Assembly (NCBI GenBank): GCA_964609675.1
Contig: CAZSRX010000012.1
Coordinates: 29,530-93,529, forward strand
DNA length: 64,000 nt
Direction: 5' to 3'
Source of the DNA: CAZSRX01 sp964609675 [NCBI: uncultured Bacteroidota bacterium]
GTDB taxonomy: Bacteria > CLD3 > SB21
Shown piece by piece: positions 8,592-16,906 of this stretch. The notes below the pieces were generated by a model. The model saw nothing but the letters and a program-made list of their open reading frames with translations, ran no database searches and was not told the origin of the DNA. Position numbers and translations under genes: made by a program. Positions within the stretch are counted from its first letter, which is position 1; every line of letters starts with the position of its first letter.

Positions 8592-8617
8592 TTATTGATA
8601 TATGTAACGTTTATATT
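8588..8617 (+). promoter_or_regulatory. Predicted promoter of the HicB-like gene
   Basis: TTGATT at 8588-8593 and TATATT at 8612-8617 are 18 bases apart, and only five bases separate the second box from the ATG at 8623. No Shine-Dalgarno motif is present, so a leaderless or nearly leaderless transcript is predicted. Confidence 0.4.
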
Positions 8618-8622
8618 AATAT

Positions 8623-8850
8623 ATGAAAGATTATCATATTAACGTTTTTTACAGCGACGAGGATGAATGTTACGTCGCGGATATTCCGGATTTAAAATAT
8701 TGTTCTGCGTTTGGCGATACACCGGAGGAAGCAGTTTATGAAGTAAACATTGCCAAGCATTTATGGATAGAAGCCCCGGAAAAAGAAGGCAAGCCGGTTC
8801 CTATCCCGCGTTATCGTCCTGTTCTGTATCAAACAGCCGGCATTGAATAA
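8623..8850 (+). CDS. HicB-family antitoxin-like protein, no adjacent HicA
   Basis: The 75-residue product has the HicB partial RNase H-like fold: an N-terminal [20 protein letters not shown] strand pair, then [20 protein letters not shown]. This is the typical pattern of small HicB antitoxins. It ends with a proline-rich PIPRYRPVL tail and has no extra DNA-binding domain. HicB normally pairs with the small RNA-binding toxin HicA, but no HicA-like frame is found on either side. It may be an orphan antitoxin or serve the neighbouring PIN-like toxin. The following fumarase start lies 49 bp downstream. Confidence 0.8.
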   Translation: MKDYHINVFYSDEDECYVADIPDLKYCSAFGDTPEEAVYEVNIAKHLWIEAPEKEGKPVPIPRYRPVLYQTAGIE

Positions 8851-8899
8851 TTGTGTTTATGAAAAAATAAAACTTACCAACCAATCTTCGAGGTACATC

Positions 8900-10288
8900 A
8901 TGGACTACCGCATCGAAACCGACAGTATGGGCGAAGTCAAGGTTCCCAGTGATAAATATTACGGCGCGCAAACACAGCGTTCGTTAACCAATTTTAAAAT
9001 CGGCGGTGACCGTTTTCCGCGCGAACTGATCCGCGCGCTCGGCATACTCAAGAAAGCCGCGGCGCTGACCAATAAAGAACTCGGTACCATGCCCGCCGAA
9101 AAAGCCGACCTGATCATCAAGGCGTCCGATGAAGTCATCGAAGGCAAGCTGGACGAGCATTTCCCGCTCGTAGTGTGGCAGACGGGCAGTGGCACACAGA
9201 CGAACATGAACGCGAACGAGGTCATTTCCAACCGCGCGATCGAAATGGCCGGCGGCGTGATGGGCAGCAAAAAACCCATTCACCCGAATGACGATGTGAA
9301 CAAAGCCCAGTCCTCCAACGACACCTTCCCGACCGCGATGCACATCTCCGCCGCGGAAGAAGTCAATCGCCGCCTGATCCCGATGGTGAAAAAACTGCGC
9401 GAGACGCTGAACAAGAAAGCCGTCGCGTTCAAAGATATCATCAAGATTGGCCGTACGCACCTCATGGACGCCGTGCCGCTCACGCTGGGGCAGGAATTCT
9501 CCGGTTACGTGCAGATGCTCGACAACGACCTGAAACGCATCGAGATGGCATTGGACGGCTTGTACGAACTTGCATTAGGCGGGACGGCCGTCGGTACGGG
9601 ATTGAACACGCATCCGAAATTCGCCGAAGTGTCTGCGAAGCACATCGCCAATATCACAAAACTGCCGTTCCGTACGGCGCCGAATAAATTCGAGTCGCTG
9701 GCCGGGCATGACGCGATTGTGTTTATGAGCGGCGCGCTAAAGACGCTCGCGGCCTCGCTGATGAAAATCGCGAACGACGTACGCTGGCTGGCGTCCGGCC
9801 CGCGTTGCGGTCTCGGCGAAATCCTCATCCCCGAGAACGAGCCGGGCAGTTCCATCATGCCGGGCAAGGTCAATCCCACCCAACCGGAAGCGATGACGAT
9901 GGTCTGCGCGCAGGTCTTCGGCAACGACGTCGCGGTCAATATCGGCGGCGCGTCAGGGAACTTTGAACTGAACGTCTTCAAACCCGTCATGATCTTCAAC
10001 CTGCTCAACTCCATTCGCTTACTTGCCGACGCATGCGAATCTTTTGAAGAGCATTGCGCCGTCGGCATCGAACCGATCAGGGAAAATATCAAGAAACATC
10101 TTGATAATTCGCTCATGCTCGTCACCGCGCTGAATCCGCATATCGGTTATGATAACGCCGCGAAAGTCGCCAAGAAAGCGCATACGGAAAACCTGACGCT
10201 GAAGGAAGCCGCCGTCCGGCTCGGACTGCTGACCCCGGAGAAGTTTGACGAGATCGTCCGTCCGGAAAAAATGATCGGGCCGAAATAA
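8900..10288 (+). CDS. fumC: Class II fumarate hydratase
   Basis: The start is the ATG at 8900, preceded by GAGG about seven bases upstream, giving 462 residues, the usual FumC length. The enzyme interconverts fumarate and malate in the TCA cycle. Family signatures are [10 protein letters not shown] near the N-terminus, [11 protein letters not shown] (about 140-150), [20 protein letters not shown] (about 185-205) and the superfamily signature [15 protein letters not shown] (about 317-331). Tetramer active sites are built from three such segments. A longer frame extends upstream to 8843 but overlaps the HicB-like gene and does not fit the family N-terminus. Codon use differs from the AT-rich patch just upstream. 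Confidence 0.97.
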   Translation: MDYRIETDSMGEVKVPSDKYYGAQTQRSLTNFKIGGDRFPRELIRALGILKKAAALTNKELGTMPAEKADLIIKASDEVIEGKLDEHFPLVVWQTGSGTQTNMNANEVISNRAIEMAGGVMGSKKPIHPNDDVNKAQSSNDTFPTAMHISAAEEVNRRLIPMVKKLRETLNKKAVAFKDIIKIGRTHLMDAVPLTLGQEFSGYVQMLDNDLKRIEMALDGLYELALGGTAVGTGLNTHPKFAEVSAKHIANITKLPFRTAPNKFESLAGHDAIVFMSGALKTLAASLMKIANDVRWLASGPRCGLGEILIPENEPGSSIMPGKVNPTQPEAMTMVCAQVFGNDVAVNIGGASGNFELNVFKPVMIFNLLNSIRLLADACESFEEHCAVGIEPIRENIKKHLDNSLMLVTALNPHIGYDNAAKVAKKAHTENLTLKEAAVRLGLLTPEKFDEIVRPEKMIGPK

Positions 10289-10380
10289 CATACAACTTTC
10301 CAGGATTCGACAAGCCGGGACCAGCGGGGCACGGCAAACACCGGTCGTCGAATGCCCAGCCATCGAAGGAGTGGTCTATG

Positions 10381-10409
10381 CCGGTTGTCTCCAAGAATCT
10401 GACAACCGG
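10381..10409. terminator. Inverted repeat between convergent fumC and dinG-type genes
   Basis: CCGGTTGTC (10381-10389) pairs perfectly with GACAACCGG (10401-10409) across an 11-base loop. It lies 92 bases after the fumC stop, between two convergent genes. The T-run after the stem is short, so termination is plausible but not certain. Confidence 0.4.
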
Positions 10410-10551
10410 TTTCTGGCCTTATGACCGGTAGCGGGCTTCAGGAAAAAAGAATTGAAGCAATATATCGCTGCTGGTGGATTAGTTAATGCATATACCTATC
10501 GGGCCGGCGCCGACATATGATGGATATTATCAGGCGCTGTGGCGAGGTTGT

Positions 10552-13410
10552 TTAAGGGAAGAACTCAGCGAGGGCCTGGTTCAGCGCGTTAAACTCTGAA
10601 ATTTTCCTGACCGGCGCGGGAAGAGAGCCGATAAAATATTTTCCATATATCTTGGAACTGAGACGGTTATCCGTAATGATCACCGCGCCGCGGTCGTTCT
10701 TGTGGCGTATCAGCCGGCCGAAGCCCTGGCGGAATTTGATTACTGCTTCGGGTACGGAATAATCGAGGAACGGGTTGCCGCCCGCGGCCTGGATACGCTC
10801 CATTTTAGCCGCTACCAGCGGATCGGAAGGTACTTCGAACGGCAGTTTGGTGATTACCAGCAATTCCAGCGCTTCGCCGGGGACATCGACGCCTTCCCAG
10901 AAGCTGTCCGTGCCGAGCAGGACGGAGGTATGTTCTTCGCGAAACCGGCGCGTCAGGTGGGTGCGCGAGGCTTCTGCGCCCTGGCACAGCAGGGTGAGGC
11001 CGGCGCGGCGGAGCGGATCCCTGAGCGCGTTGTAACAGGCCTGCATCAGCGCGTAGGACGTGAACAAAACGAGCGCGCCCCGCCGGTGCGTCGTCAGTAT
11101 GGACGACAGCAAATCGGCGACCGTTTCGGTGAACGACGGATGCGCCGGATCAGGCGTAAAGTCGGTTACAAAGACGCGCGCCTGTTCCGTGTAATTAAAG
11201 GGCGAATCCACCGCTACCGCGTGTACCGGCTGATGCGTGAAGGTATTGAGTCCCAGCCGGCTCTTCAGGTAATCAAATTGCCCCGCTACGGAAAGAGTCG
11301 CTGATGAGAGGATACAGGTATTCAGGCGTTCAAACAGTATTTTTGGCAGCATCTCGGCAATGTGCAGGGGCGCGCAGTAAAAACGTAAATCGAAAGAGCG
11401 CTCGTTTGCGGGCAATTCATACCAGAAAACGAAATTGGCGTCCGCAGCTTTTGTGAGAAACATAAACGTCTGGGTCAGACCTTCTATCATATCGATGCGG
11501 GCGTGTAGCTGCTGACGGAAGTCTTCGGTTTCGTCCAAATCGCTTTCCGACCAGGATGCGGTAATCAGCAGCAGGTTGTTAAGTCCGCTTTTTAGTGCAT
11601 GGCAGGCCTCAAGAAACAGGCGGTTATCTTCATCTGTGTTTTTAAATATCGAATCGGCGCTCTGATAGCGAATTTTGGCGCGTCCGTTGCCGGAAGTGTT
11701 GCGGTTTCGGTTTTCGGCGGAAGATTGGGATTTTCTGGATTCCAGTGCCAGCGACTGAAAGAGCGTCTGGGTGGCCTGCCAAAGCTGAACGCAGGCTTCG
11801 GTGGTTTTGTCTAATTCAGCGACGGCGGCGCTTTGATCAAAGTCGGACAACCGGGACTCCCGGATTTTCTGACGCATACGGATTAAAAGTCCCGTTTCAA
11901 TTTTGTCGCGTTCATACAGCCGGCCGATAAGGTTTTTTACAACCCAGGGCGAAAACTCCATTCCCAGATAATTCTGCGCGACTTTTTCGATATGATGCGC
12001 TTCATCGAGTATCAGGTTGTGGTAGGAACCGACAATCGAATTTTCGGTGATAATATCCGAAAAGAGCAGGGCGTGGTTAATTACCGTGATATGGGCTTTA
12101 CGCGCTTCTTCGCGTACCCTCCGAACGAAGCAGTCGTTGAACTGCGCGCATTTCTGGGCCGGACAATCGCCGCTTTCGGAAGCCAGTTGGTTCCAGAGTC
12201 CCGACGGCCGGTCGGCACTGAGCGCCGCACATTCATTGAGATCGCCCGTCTGGGTGCTGTCCAGCCAGAACAGAACCGGCAGGGCGGCCTCCCTTTCCGC
12301 GGGCGTCAGATAGAATGAGGGTTCGGAGATAATCTGTTTCCATTTGCGAAGACATAGGTAATTGGAACGGCCTTTGAGCAAAACGGCGGTGAATCGGCCT
12401 CCGAAAAGCTCTTCAAGCAGAGGCAGGTCTTTGTAGAAAAGCTGGTCCTGAAGATTTTTGGTGTGGGTGCTGATGACAACGGTCTCTCCCTGGGAATAAT
12501 TCTTCTGCGACCAGAGTATCGCCGGGACAAGGTAGGCCAGCGATTTGCCCGTACCCGTGCCGGCCTCCGCCAGAAGAACCGACGCCGTGTTAAACGCTTC
12601 GGCGATATGAAGGGAAAGCGTGAGTTGTTCCGGCCGTTCTTCATACTGATCCAGATACTGCCGTAATAAACCACCGCTTTCGAATATTTCACGAATTTCT
12701 TCAGGACGGATGCGCTCTATGGATTCCTGGTATTTACCGGAGACCATTGTGCCGATTTTATTAGATGGTGGAGCCGGTAAGGTTTTGGGTTTACCTGTGT
12801 CCGGCGCGGGATGATCTTTCAGATACTGCTGGATTTTCCGGAACAACTCCCGTTCCGGTGAAGGATTATGCTGAAGGAATTTATTCACTATTGCCAGTCG
12901 TGGCCATTCCATGCCGGCGACATGCTCGAGCAGATTCAGGAACAATCTTCCCAGAGCCTGAGCCGGGTCGGAAGCGTTGGCCTGAAAAAAACTGACGGTA
13001 TCCGAAAAAGAACTGCTGGCCAATGCGGGGAAAAATGTTTTAATCCACGGCGCTACTTCCAGCCAATTGGGGCCGGTGCCGGTTAGCGCCGAATCGGTTT
13101 TTTCGTATTGGCTGCATATCGCGTTCATAGCTTCGGCGGCTTCCGCACGGTACCATACCACCACCGGCGTTTCCGTTCCGATTTCGGAAAAAAATTGAAT
13201 GAGACGCGTATACCGTACAGATTTTTTTTTCGCTGGTTGTCGTTCCTTTTTAGAAGGATAAATGATGCTGAAAGTGCCCCCGTTGTATTCATAAATCCGT
13301 AGATCCGACGATTCGGACGATGGCCTTTGCAAGCCCCCTTCCGGCACGTAAAGAATCTTGAAATGTTCCAGCGATAAATATTTAAGTAGTCTATCCATAC
13401 ATTTATCCAT
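10552..13410 (-). CDS. dinG: DinG/XPD-family ATP-dependent DNA helicase
   Basis: A 952-residue superfamily 2 helicase of the DinG/YoaA type, which unwinds DNA 5'-3' in repair and replication-conflict processing. Walker A is EAGTGTGKSLAYL (about residue 278), the iron-sulphur cysteines are near residue 350 (YLCLRKW) and 413-427 (CPAQKCAQFNDCF), the DEAH box is LILDEAHH (about 465) and motif VI is QGFGRLIRHKNDRG (about 900). Residues 1-230 show no intact nuclease motif. Residues about 110-205 resemble the second half of the DnaQ-type exonuclease found in Firmicute DinG, but with the catalytic acidic and histidine residues missing. ATG codons at 13410 and 13398 are both possible starts. Confidence 0.9.
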   Translation of the reverse strand: MDKCMDRLLKYLSLEHFKILYVPEGGLQRPSSESSDLRIYEYNGGTFSIIYPSKKERQPAKKKSVRYTRLIQFFSEIGTETPVVVWYRAEAAEAMNAICSQYEKTDSALTGTGPNWLEVAPWIKTFFPALASSSFSDTVSFFQANASDPAQALGRLFLNLLEHVAGMEWPRLAIVNKFLQHNPSPERELFRKIQQYLKDHPAPDTGKPKTLPAPPSNKIGTMVSGKYQESIERIRPEEIREIFESGGLLRQYLDQYEERPEQLTLSLHIAEAFNTASVLLAEAGTGTGKSLAYLVPAILWSQKNYSQGETVVISTHTKNLQDQLFYKDLPLLEELFGGRFTAVLLKGRSNYLCLRKWKQIISEPSFYLTPAEREAALPVLFWLDSTQTGDLNECAALSADRPSGLWNQLASESGDCPAQKCAQFNDCFVRRVREEARKAHITVINHALLFSDIITENSIVGSYHNLILDEAHHIEKVAQNYLGMEFSPWVVKNLIGRLYERDKIETGLLIRMRQKIRESRLSDFDQSAAVAELDKTTEACVQLWQATQTLFQSLALESRKSQSSAENRNRNTSGNGRAKIRYQSADSIFKNTDEDNRLFLEACHALKSGLNNLLLITASWSESDLDETEDFRQQLHARIDMIEGLTQTFMFLTKAADANFVFWYELPANERSFDLRFYCAPLHIAEMLPKILFERLNTCILSSATLSVAGQFDYLKSRLGLNTFTHQPVHAVAVDSPFNYTEQARVFVTDFTPDPAHPSFTETVADLLSSILTTHRRGALVLFTSYALMQACYNALRDPLRRAGLTLLCQGAEASRTHLTRRFREEHTSVLLGTDSFWEGVDVPGEALELLVITKLPFEVPSDPLVAAKMERIQAAGGNPFLDYSVPEAVIKFRQGFGRLIRHKNDRGAVIITDNRLSSKIYGKYFIGSLPAPVRKISEFNALNQALAEFFP

Positions 13411-13694
13411 GACTCTGGAACAATATACAAGGAAAATTCAAAAATGGTAATAAAATATTCCATGGACACTGAAGCAATATTATTCATTGCGCTTTCGATG
13501 GTGCAATGAAGAATTCATAAAAAATGTATCGTGTCTGAAATGACGGCCATCGTCATGATCCTGACCGATAGGGATGAAGACCGGTTTTTTATTCACCGCT
13601 TATCGCAGGTAGTATTAATTGTAAATAAGAAATACCTGCTTATAGAAGCGGGATCTGAAAAAAGATTTTACCCGAATTAAAAAATAAAAATTTA
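13411..13694. other. AT-rich intergenic region between divergent genes
   Basis: About 285 bases upstream of the divergent DinG-type gene and the small gene at 13756. I see no coding frame with a ribosome-binding site, no strong hairpin and no repeat. It presumably holds the promoter of the helicase gene. Confidence 0.5.
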
Positions 13695-13723
13695 TTGAAA
13701 AAACCCGTCAAAAATATTATAAT
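13695..13723 (+). promoter_or_regulatory. Sigma-70-type promoter of the 13756 gene
   Basis: TTGAAA (13695-13700) and a perfect TATAAT (13718-13723) are separated by exactly 17 bases. The next gene starts 32 bases further on with an AAGGA ribosome-binding site. This is the clearest vegetative promoter I see in the window. Confidence 0.65.
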
Positions 13724-13755
13724 GAAATCAGACCTTTAACAAAGGAAATACGCTT

Positions 13756-14010
13756 ATGGATATCAAGACCAAAGAAAAGTCCATTGTTATGGCCAAGGAA
13801 ATTCAGGAAGCAACCGAAACGCTGGATGTGGCATTAAATCATCAGTCAGGCGATCATGAGGTCGTGGAGGCGAAAAATATCGTGGCGAATGTGCTGAGAA
13901 GTTATAAGGATTTTATCAATTCCGTTTCCGAAGCGGAGCGAAAGGAAGTGCAGGAGTTGTTCGCAAAAAAAATCGAGGCCATGGCCCTCAAGGCAAAACA
14001 ATTAGGTTAA
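13756..14010 (+). CDS. Small helical protein of unknown function
   Basis: An 84-residue, charged, all-helical prediction rich in Glu, Lys and Ala, with no signal peptide or membrane segment. AAAGGA about ten bases before the ATG and a strong promoter at 13695 support it as a real gene. I do not recognise the family. The middle (NIVANVLRSYKDFINSVSEA) and end (ELFAKKIEAMALKAKQLG) look like paired amphipathic helices, so a cytoplasmic helical bundle or coiled-coil protein is likely. It converges on the YbjN-like gene 40 bp away. Confidence 0.7.
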   Translation: MDIKTKEKSIVMAKEIQEATETLDVALNHQSGDHEVVEAKNIVANVLRSYKDFINSVSEAERKEVQELFAKKIEAMALKAKQLG

Positions 14011-14050
14011 CGTTTTTTACCACGGCCTCATTAGAAATATACGGAACGGC

Positions 14051-14494
14051 TTATCCGCCGAATTCGGCTTTCAGTTCATCATCATATTTATCGGCATACC
14101 ATCCGACGCGGTCAAAGCTGGCCCGGCATTCGTGGGGATCCATGCCTTCGCACTCGCGCAGGATGCGCAGCCATACCCAATCCTGATTGATGGAAAAGCT
14201 GGCGGCATACATCTGGTGGTTGAGAATCAGAAGTTTCTCGTATAATTCCTTGAGTTTGGGCGTGGTGATTTTCATGACCGGCGAGGCGATGCAGAAATAC
14301 GCGTAGCCGTCCTCCGTGGCGTACACATCCACATACACATTCGCGGAACCCTTCATCAGGTTCCATTGTCCCGGAATCACGTTGCCATTGTTATCGCGGG
14401 CGCGGCACTGTTCCAGCGGAGCGCCCAGTTCCGCGATGACTTGTTCCACAACCTGATAATAAGGCTGCAGGTTAATTCTTCCCGGATCTGCCAT
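14051..14494 (-). CDS. YbjN-like/CesT-fold protein
   Basis: A 147-residue protein with the alpha/beta pattern of YbjN and type III secretion chaperone-like proteins: strands around NVYVDVYATEDGYAYFCIAS, then a helix (KLKELYEKLLILNHQMYAAS) and a further strand (FSINQDWVWLRILRE). Such proteins are small cytosolic dimers with chaperone or regulatory roles, and the biochemical role here is unknown. GGAG precedes the start. No secretion genes are adjacent, so a dedicated type III chaperone role is not supported. It lies 48 bp downstream of the RmlD-like gene and is probably co-transcribed with it. Confidence 0.7.
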   Translation of the reverse strand: MADPGRINLQPYYQVVEQVIAELGAPLEQCRARDNNGNVIPGQWNLMKGSANVYVDVYATEDGYAYFCIASPVMKITTPKLKELYEKLLILNHQMYAASFSINQDWVWLRILRECEGMDPHECRASFDRVGWYADKYDDELKAEFGG

Positions 14495-14542
14495 AAACGT
14501 CTCCTTAAAAAAAGTGATGGGTTATTGAAGCGCTGATTATCG

Positions 14543-15439
14543 TTATACATCCGGCGAGAATATCGTCCGGAAGTTATCTTCGCAGGAACGGATGGCGGTT
14601 TTCAGCACCGTGCGCGCCAAGGCGGAATTCAGTGAAACATCGGCGGGACGTCTGGCGGCCAATTTGGAAGCGAACATGGAAATTTTTATAAACGAATCTT
14701 TCGGTTTTCCGAAATGATCAGCAAGCCGGCAGGCAAATTCATAACGGCTCAGGCGCTCCGGCCCGCCGATATGGAGCAATCCGGTAAACTCGGAGGTGAG
14801 CAGTTCCATGATACAGGCGGCGGCATCGGGTATGCTTAGCATGGTACGGTACTGGTCATCGAAGACTTCGGCCGGCTCGCCGTTCTGCACGGCGTGAACC
14901 AGTTCGTCAAAGTAATTCTTTTTGTGATTCAGATTGTAACCGTACATGAGACTGAGCCGGGCGATGGCATAATTGTCCCAACCGTTGACGTTACGGATTT
15001 CGTTTTCCGCTTCCAGTTTGGTGTCGCCGTAAAAATTGACCGGATTAGGCGGGTCGGATTCGGTGTACATGCCGCGCGTGCCTTCAAAGACTAAATCGGT
15101 CGAAGTGAATATCAGGCGGGCCCCGACGGCGCTGCAATACTGAATAATCTCTTTAACCGTTTCTACATTAACCTGCCAGGCGTCGAGCTTGCGTTTTTCG
15201 CAGAGGTCCGGGGAGGTCATCGCCAGCGTATGAATGATGGCGTCCGGCTTGATTTTTTCTAGGGCCGTGCGTATCAGATTGCGGGCGTCAAGGAAGTGCC
15301 AGAAAACTTTATGGTAACTGGGGTTAACGGAATTATAGGTCGCATGAACCGCATCCCACTGATTCGACTTTACAGCCATGCGCACCAAATGACTGCCCAG
15401 AGTTCCGGTTCCTCCTGTAATCAATAATTTTTTTCCCAT
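14543..15439 (-). CDS. RmlD-like NAD(P)-dependent sugar-nucleotide reductase (SDR family)
   Basis: A 298-residue extended short-chain dehydrogenase with an N-terminal Rossmann motif LLITGGTGTLGSHLVRMA, an IIHTLAMTSPDLCEKRK segment, TSTDLVFEGTRGMYTES (about residues 90-110) and the catalytic YGDTK (YxxxK). This layout matches RmlD (dTDP-4-dehydrorhamnose reductase) and the related MAT2B-like proteins. No other rhamnose genes (rmlA, B or C) lie nearby, so the exact substrate is uncertain. AAAGGA lies about 13 bases before the ATG. Convergent neighbours are absent and the YbjN-like gene follows. Confidence 0.82.
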   Translation of the reverse strand: MGKKLLITGGTGTLGSHLVRMAVKSNQWDAVHATYNSVNPSYHKVFWHFLDARNLIRTALEKIKPDAIIHTLAMTSPDLCEKRKLDAWQVNVETVKEIIQYCSAVGARLIFTSTDLVFEGTRGMYTESDPPNPVNFYGDTKLEAENEIRNVNGWDNYAIARLSLMYGYNLNHKKNYFDELVHAVQNGEPAEVFDDQYRTMLSIPDAAACIMELLTSEFTGLLHIGGPERLSRYEFACRLADHFGKPKDSFIKISMFASKLAARRPADVSLNSALARTVLKTAIRSCEDNFRTIFSPDV

Positions 15440-15544
15440 GAATGAATCTATTCCTTTGTTGCTAACAGAAAATCACTTAACATACAATAGACAAGTTAAG
15501 AATTATTTTTTAATAATTCTATATAAATTTTTTAAGCGCTTCAT

Positions 15545-16348
15545 TTATTTCTTACGGCGACACTTTTTCAAAAAGGACGGGAACGCCTCTCTCAGCCAAC
15601 GTTCGGATTCTGCATAACCCGGGAATACGCGCTCGGTCCTCCTGAAAAACCGAGTATGATATATCTTCCGGCCGTGGCTTTGCTCCGGCGGTATGATATG
15701 GTGCAGTAATTCATGAAAAATTACCGATTTAATGACATAACCGGGAACGTCCGGATGATCCAGCACCGGATTGATGAGTATTTTCCGTCCGGAAACGCAA
15801 TACGAACCTAACCGGTTACGGCCGGCTCGTTTAGCCCATAACACAATCACCGGTTTGGATAATTTGGGAAAATACGTTTTGAGTATTTTCTCGGAATATT
15901 CCTGCAGATCGTGAAATTCTGATTTTCGGAAATTGCCCGGTTTATTCTCTGATATCCCTAAGCGGTTTTGCGCCGAGTTTTTACTTTCATAATATCTCCA
16001 GACATTTCGGTGTTTTTCACTACAGGGGCAATTGAAGATTCTTGACCAAAGTATGTGCGATAGCGCCCGATGAAATGTTTCGGGTTGCATTAAACAACGC
16101 GCACTCAGCTTCAGCGTGGCCCTTTTTTCTTCCACTTTTAACGTCGCATTCAGGGTGTGCGACCGGAAATAAACCGTCTCAAATTCCGTACAGGTGATTT
16201 TCTTCCTTGAGATTTTTTTATAATCCAGGTAAACCTCTGAAAATATTTTTCGAACCTGCTCGGGTCCGGTTTCTATAGAATCCGTTTTATGGATTTCGCC
16301 GCTGAATTCAAATGAATATTGCATGGACATAATGATAGGCGAAACCAT
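15545..16348 (-). CDS. SprT-like zinc metallopeptidase-family protein
   Basis: The C-terminal half carries the gluzincin-type motif VIFHELLHHIIPP followed by HGRKIYHTRFFRRTERVFPG, the arrangement of SprT-like and WLM-like domains (HExxH plus a downstream third ligand). A cysteine pair (FNCPCSEKHRNVW) lies near the middle. The N-terminal 90 residues are beta-rich and unrecognised. The start is uncertain. An ATG at 16348 is used here, a TTG at 16360 and ATGs at 16330 and 16324 are alternatives, and none has a clear ribosome-binding site. Function is unknown. DNA-protein-crosslink proteases are distant relatives, but that role should not be assumed. Confidence 0.75.
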   Translation of the reverse strand: MVSPIIMSMQYSFEFSGEIHKTDSIETGPEQVRKIFSEVYLDYKKISRKKITCTEFETVYFRSHTLNATLKVEEKRATLKLSARCLMQPETFHRALSHILWSRIFNCPCSEKHRNVWRYYESKNSAQNRLGISENKPGNFRKSEFHDLQEYSEKILKTYFPKLSKPVIVLWAKRAGRNRLGSYCVSGRKILINPVLDHPDVPGYVIKSVIFHELLHHIIPPEQSHGRKIYHTRFFRRTERVFPGYAESERWLREAFPSFLKKCRRKK

Positions 16349-16552
16349 GTTCAAAATCAACTATCGATTATTCATTATGAAACAAAAAATTCTGCCCCGA
16401 TACAATTTTAATAAATTTGCAGAAAAATGATTTGTGGGGCTATAATCTAAAGCTATAAATATCAAGTATTTGATTGTCTTATTTTTCGATGAATAAATTT
16501 AATGAAAATAGGCACTAAATTTGCAGACATTTTCTTACAAAAGGGCAATAGG

Positions 16553-16792
16553 ATGACGGATATGAGCATAAATACTAAAGAGCCTGAAGTTCAAAATGTT
16601 TATGAAGAAAAATCCAAAGGCGTATACCGTTTAGTCGGGATTATATTGCTGGTTATTAATGTTGTCATAATCGTTCTAATGTATCATTATCCCGCCTTGT
16701 TAAACGGATGGACGGGTTACATTATCCCCATCGTTCTTTTTCTCTTTTTACTGATAGCCTTTTATCTCTTTATTTTCAGTCTGAAAACCTGA
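16553..16792 (+). CDS. Small two-TM membrane protein of unknown function
   Basis: From the ATG at 16553 (AAGGG about ten bases upstream) the product is 79 residues. An ATG at 16502 would add 17 residues without a ribosome-binding site. The first 27 residues are hydrophilic, followed by two membrane segments (about residues 29-47 and 56-76: VGIILLVINVVIIVLMY and IIPIVLFLFLLIAFYLFIF). I do not recognise it. It lies 114 bp upstream of a six-TM chemoreceptor on the same strand, which may or may not be meaningful. Confidence 0.65.
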   Translation: MTDMSINTKEPEVQNVYEEKSKGVYRLVGIILLVINVVIIVLMYHYPALLNGWTGYIIPIVLFLFLLIAFYLFIFSLKT

Positions 16793-16906
16793 CCAGTACA
16801 CGTTTATTGCAAATTAAACAGCCTGCATCGTGGGGGCTGATAATTACCTTGAAAAGCATAAATTTTTTGTTTAATTTTAGCCGGTCTAATTTTAGAACGG
16901 GGATTA

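Noticed and set aside
9505-10125. A 206-residue minus-strand open frame inside fumC
   Set aside because: It overlaps completely with the clearly conserved fumarase and has no family features.
10702-11304. A 200-residue plus-strand open frame opposite the DinG-type gene
   Set aside because: The opposite strand encodes conserved helicase motifs there; this frame shows no domain.
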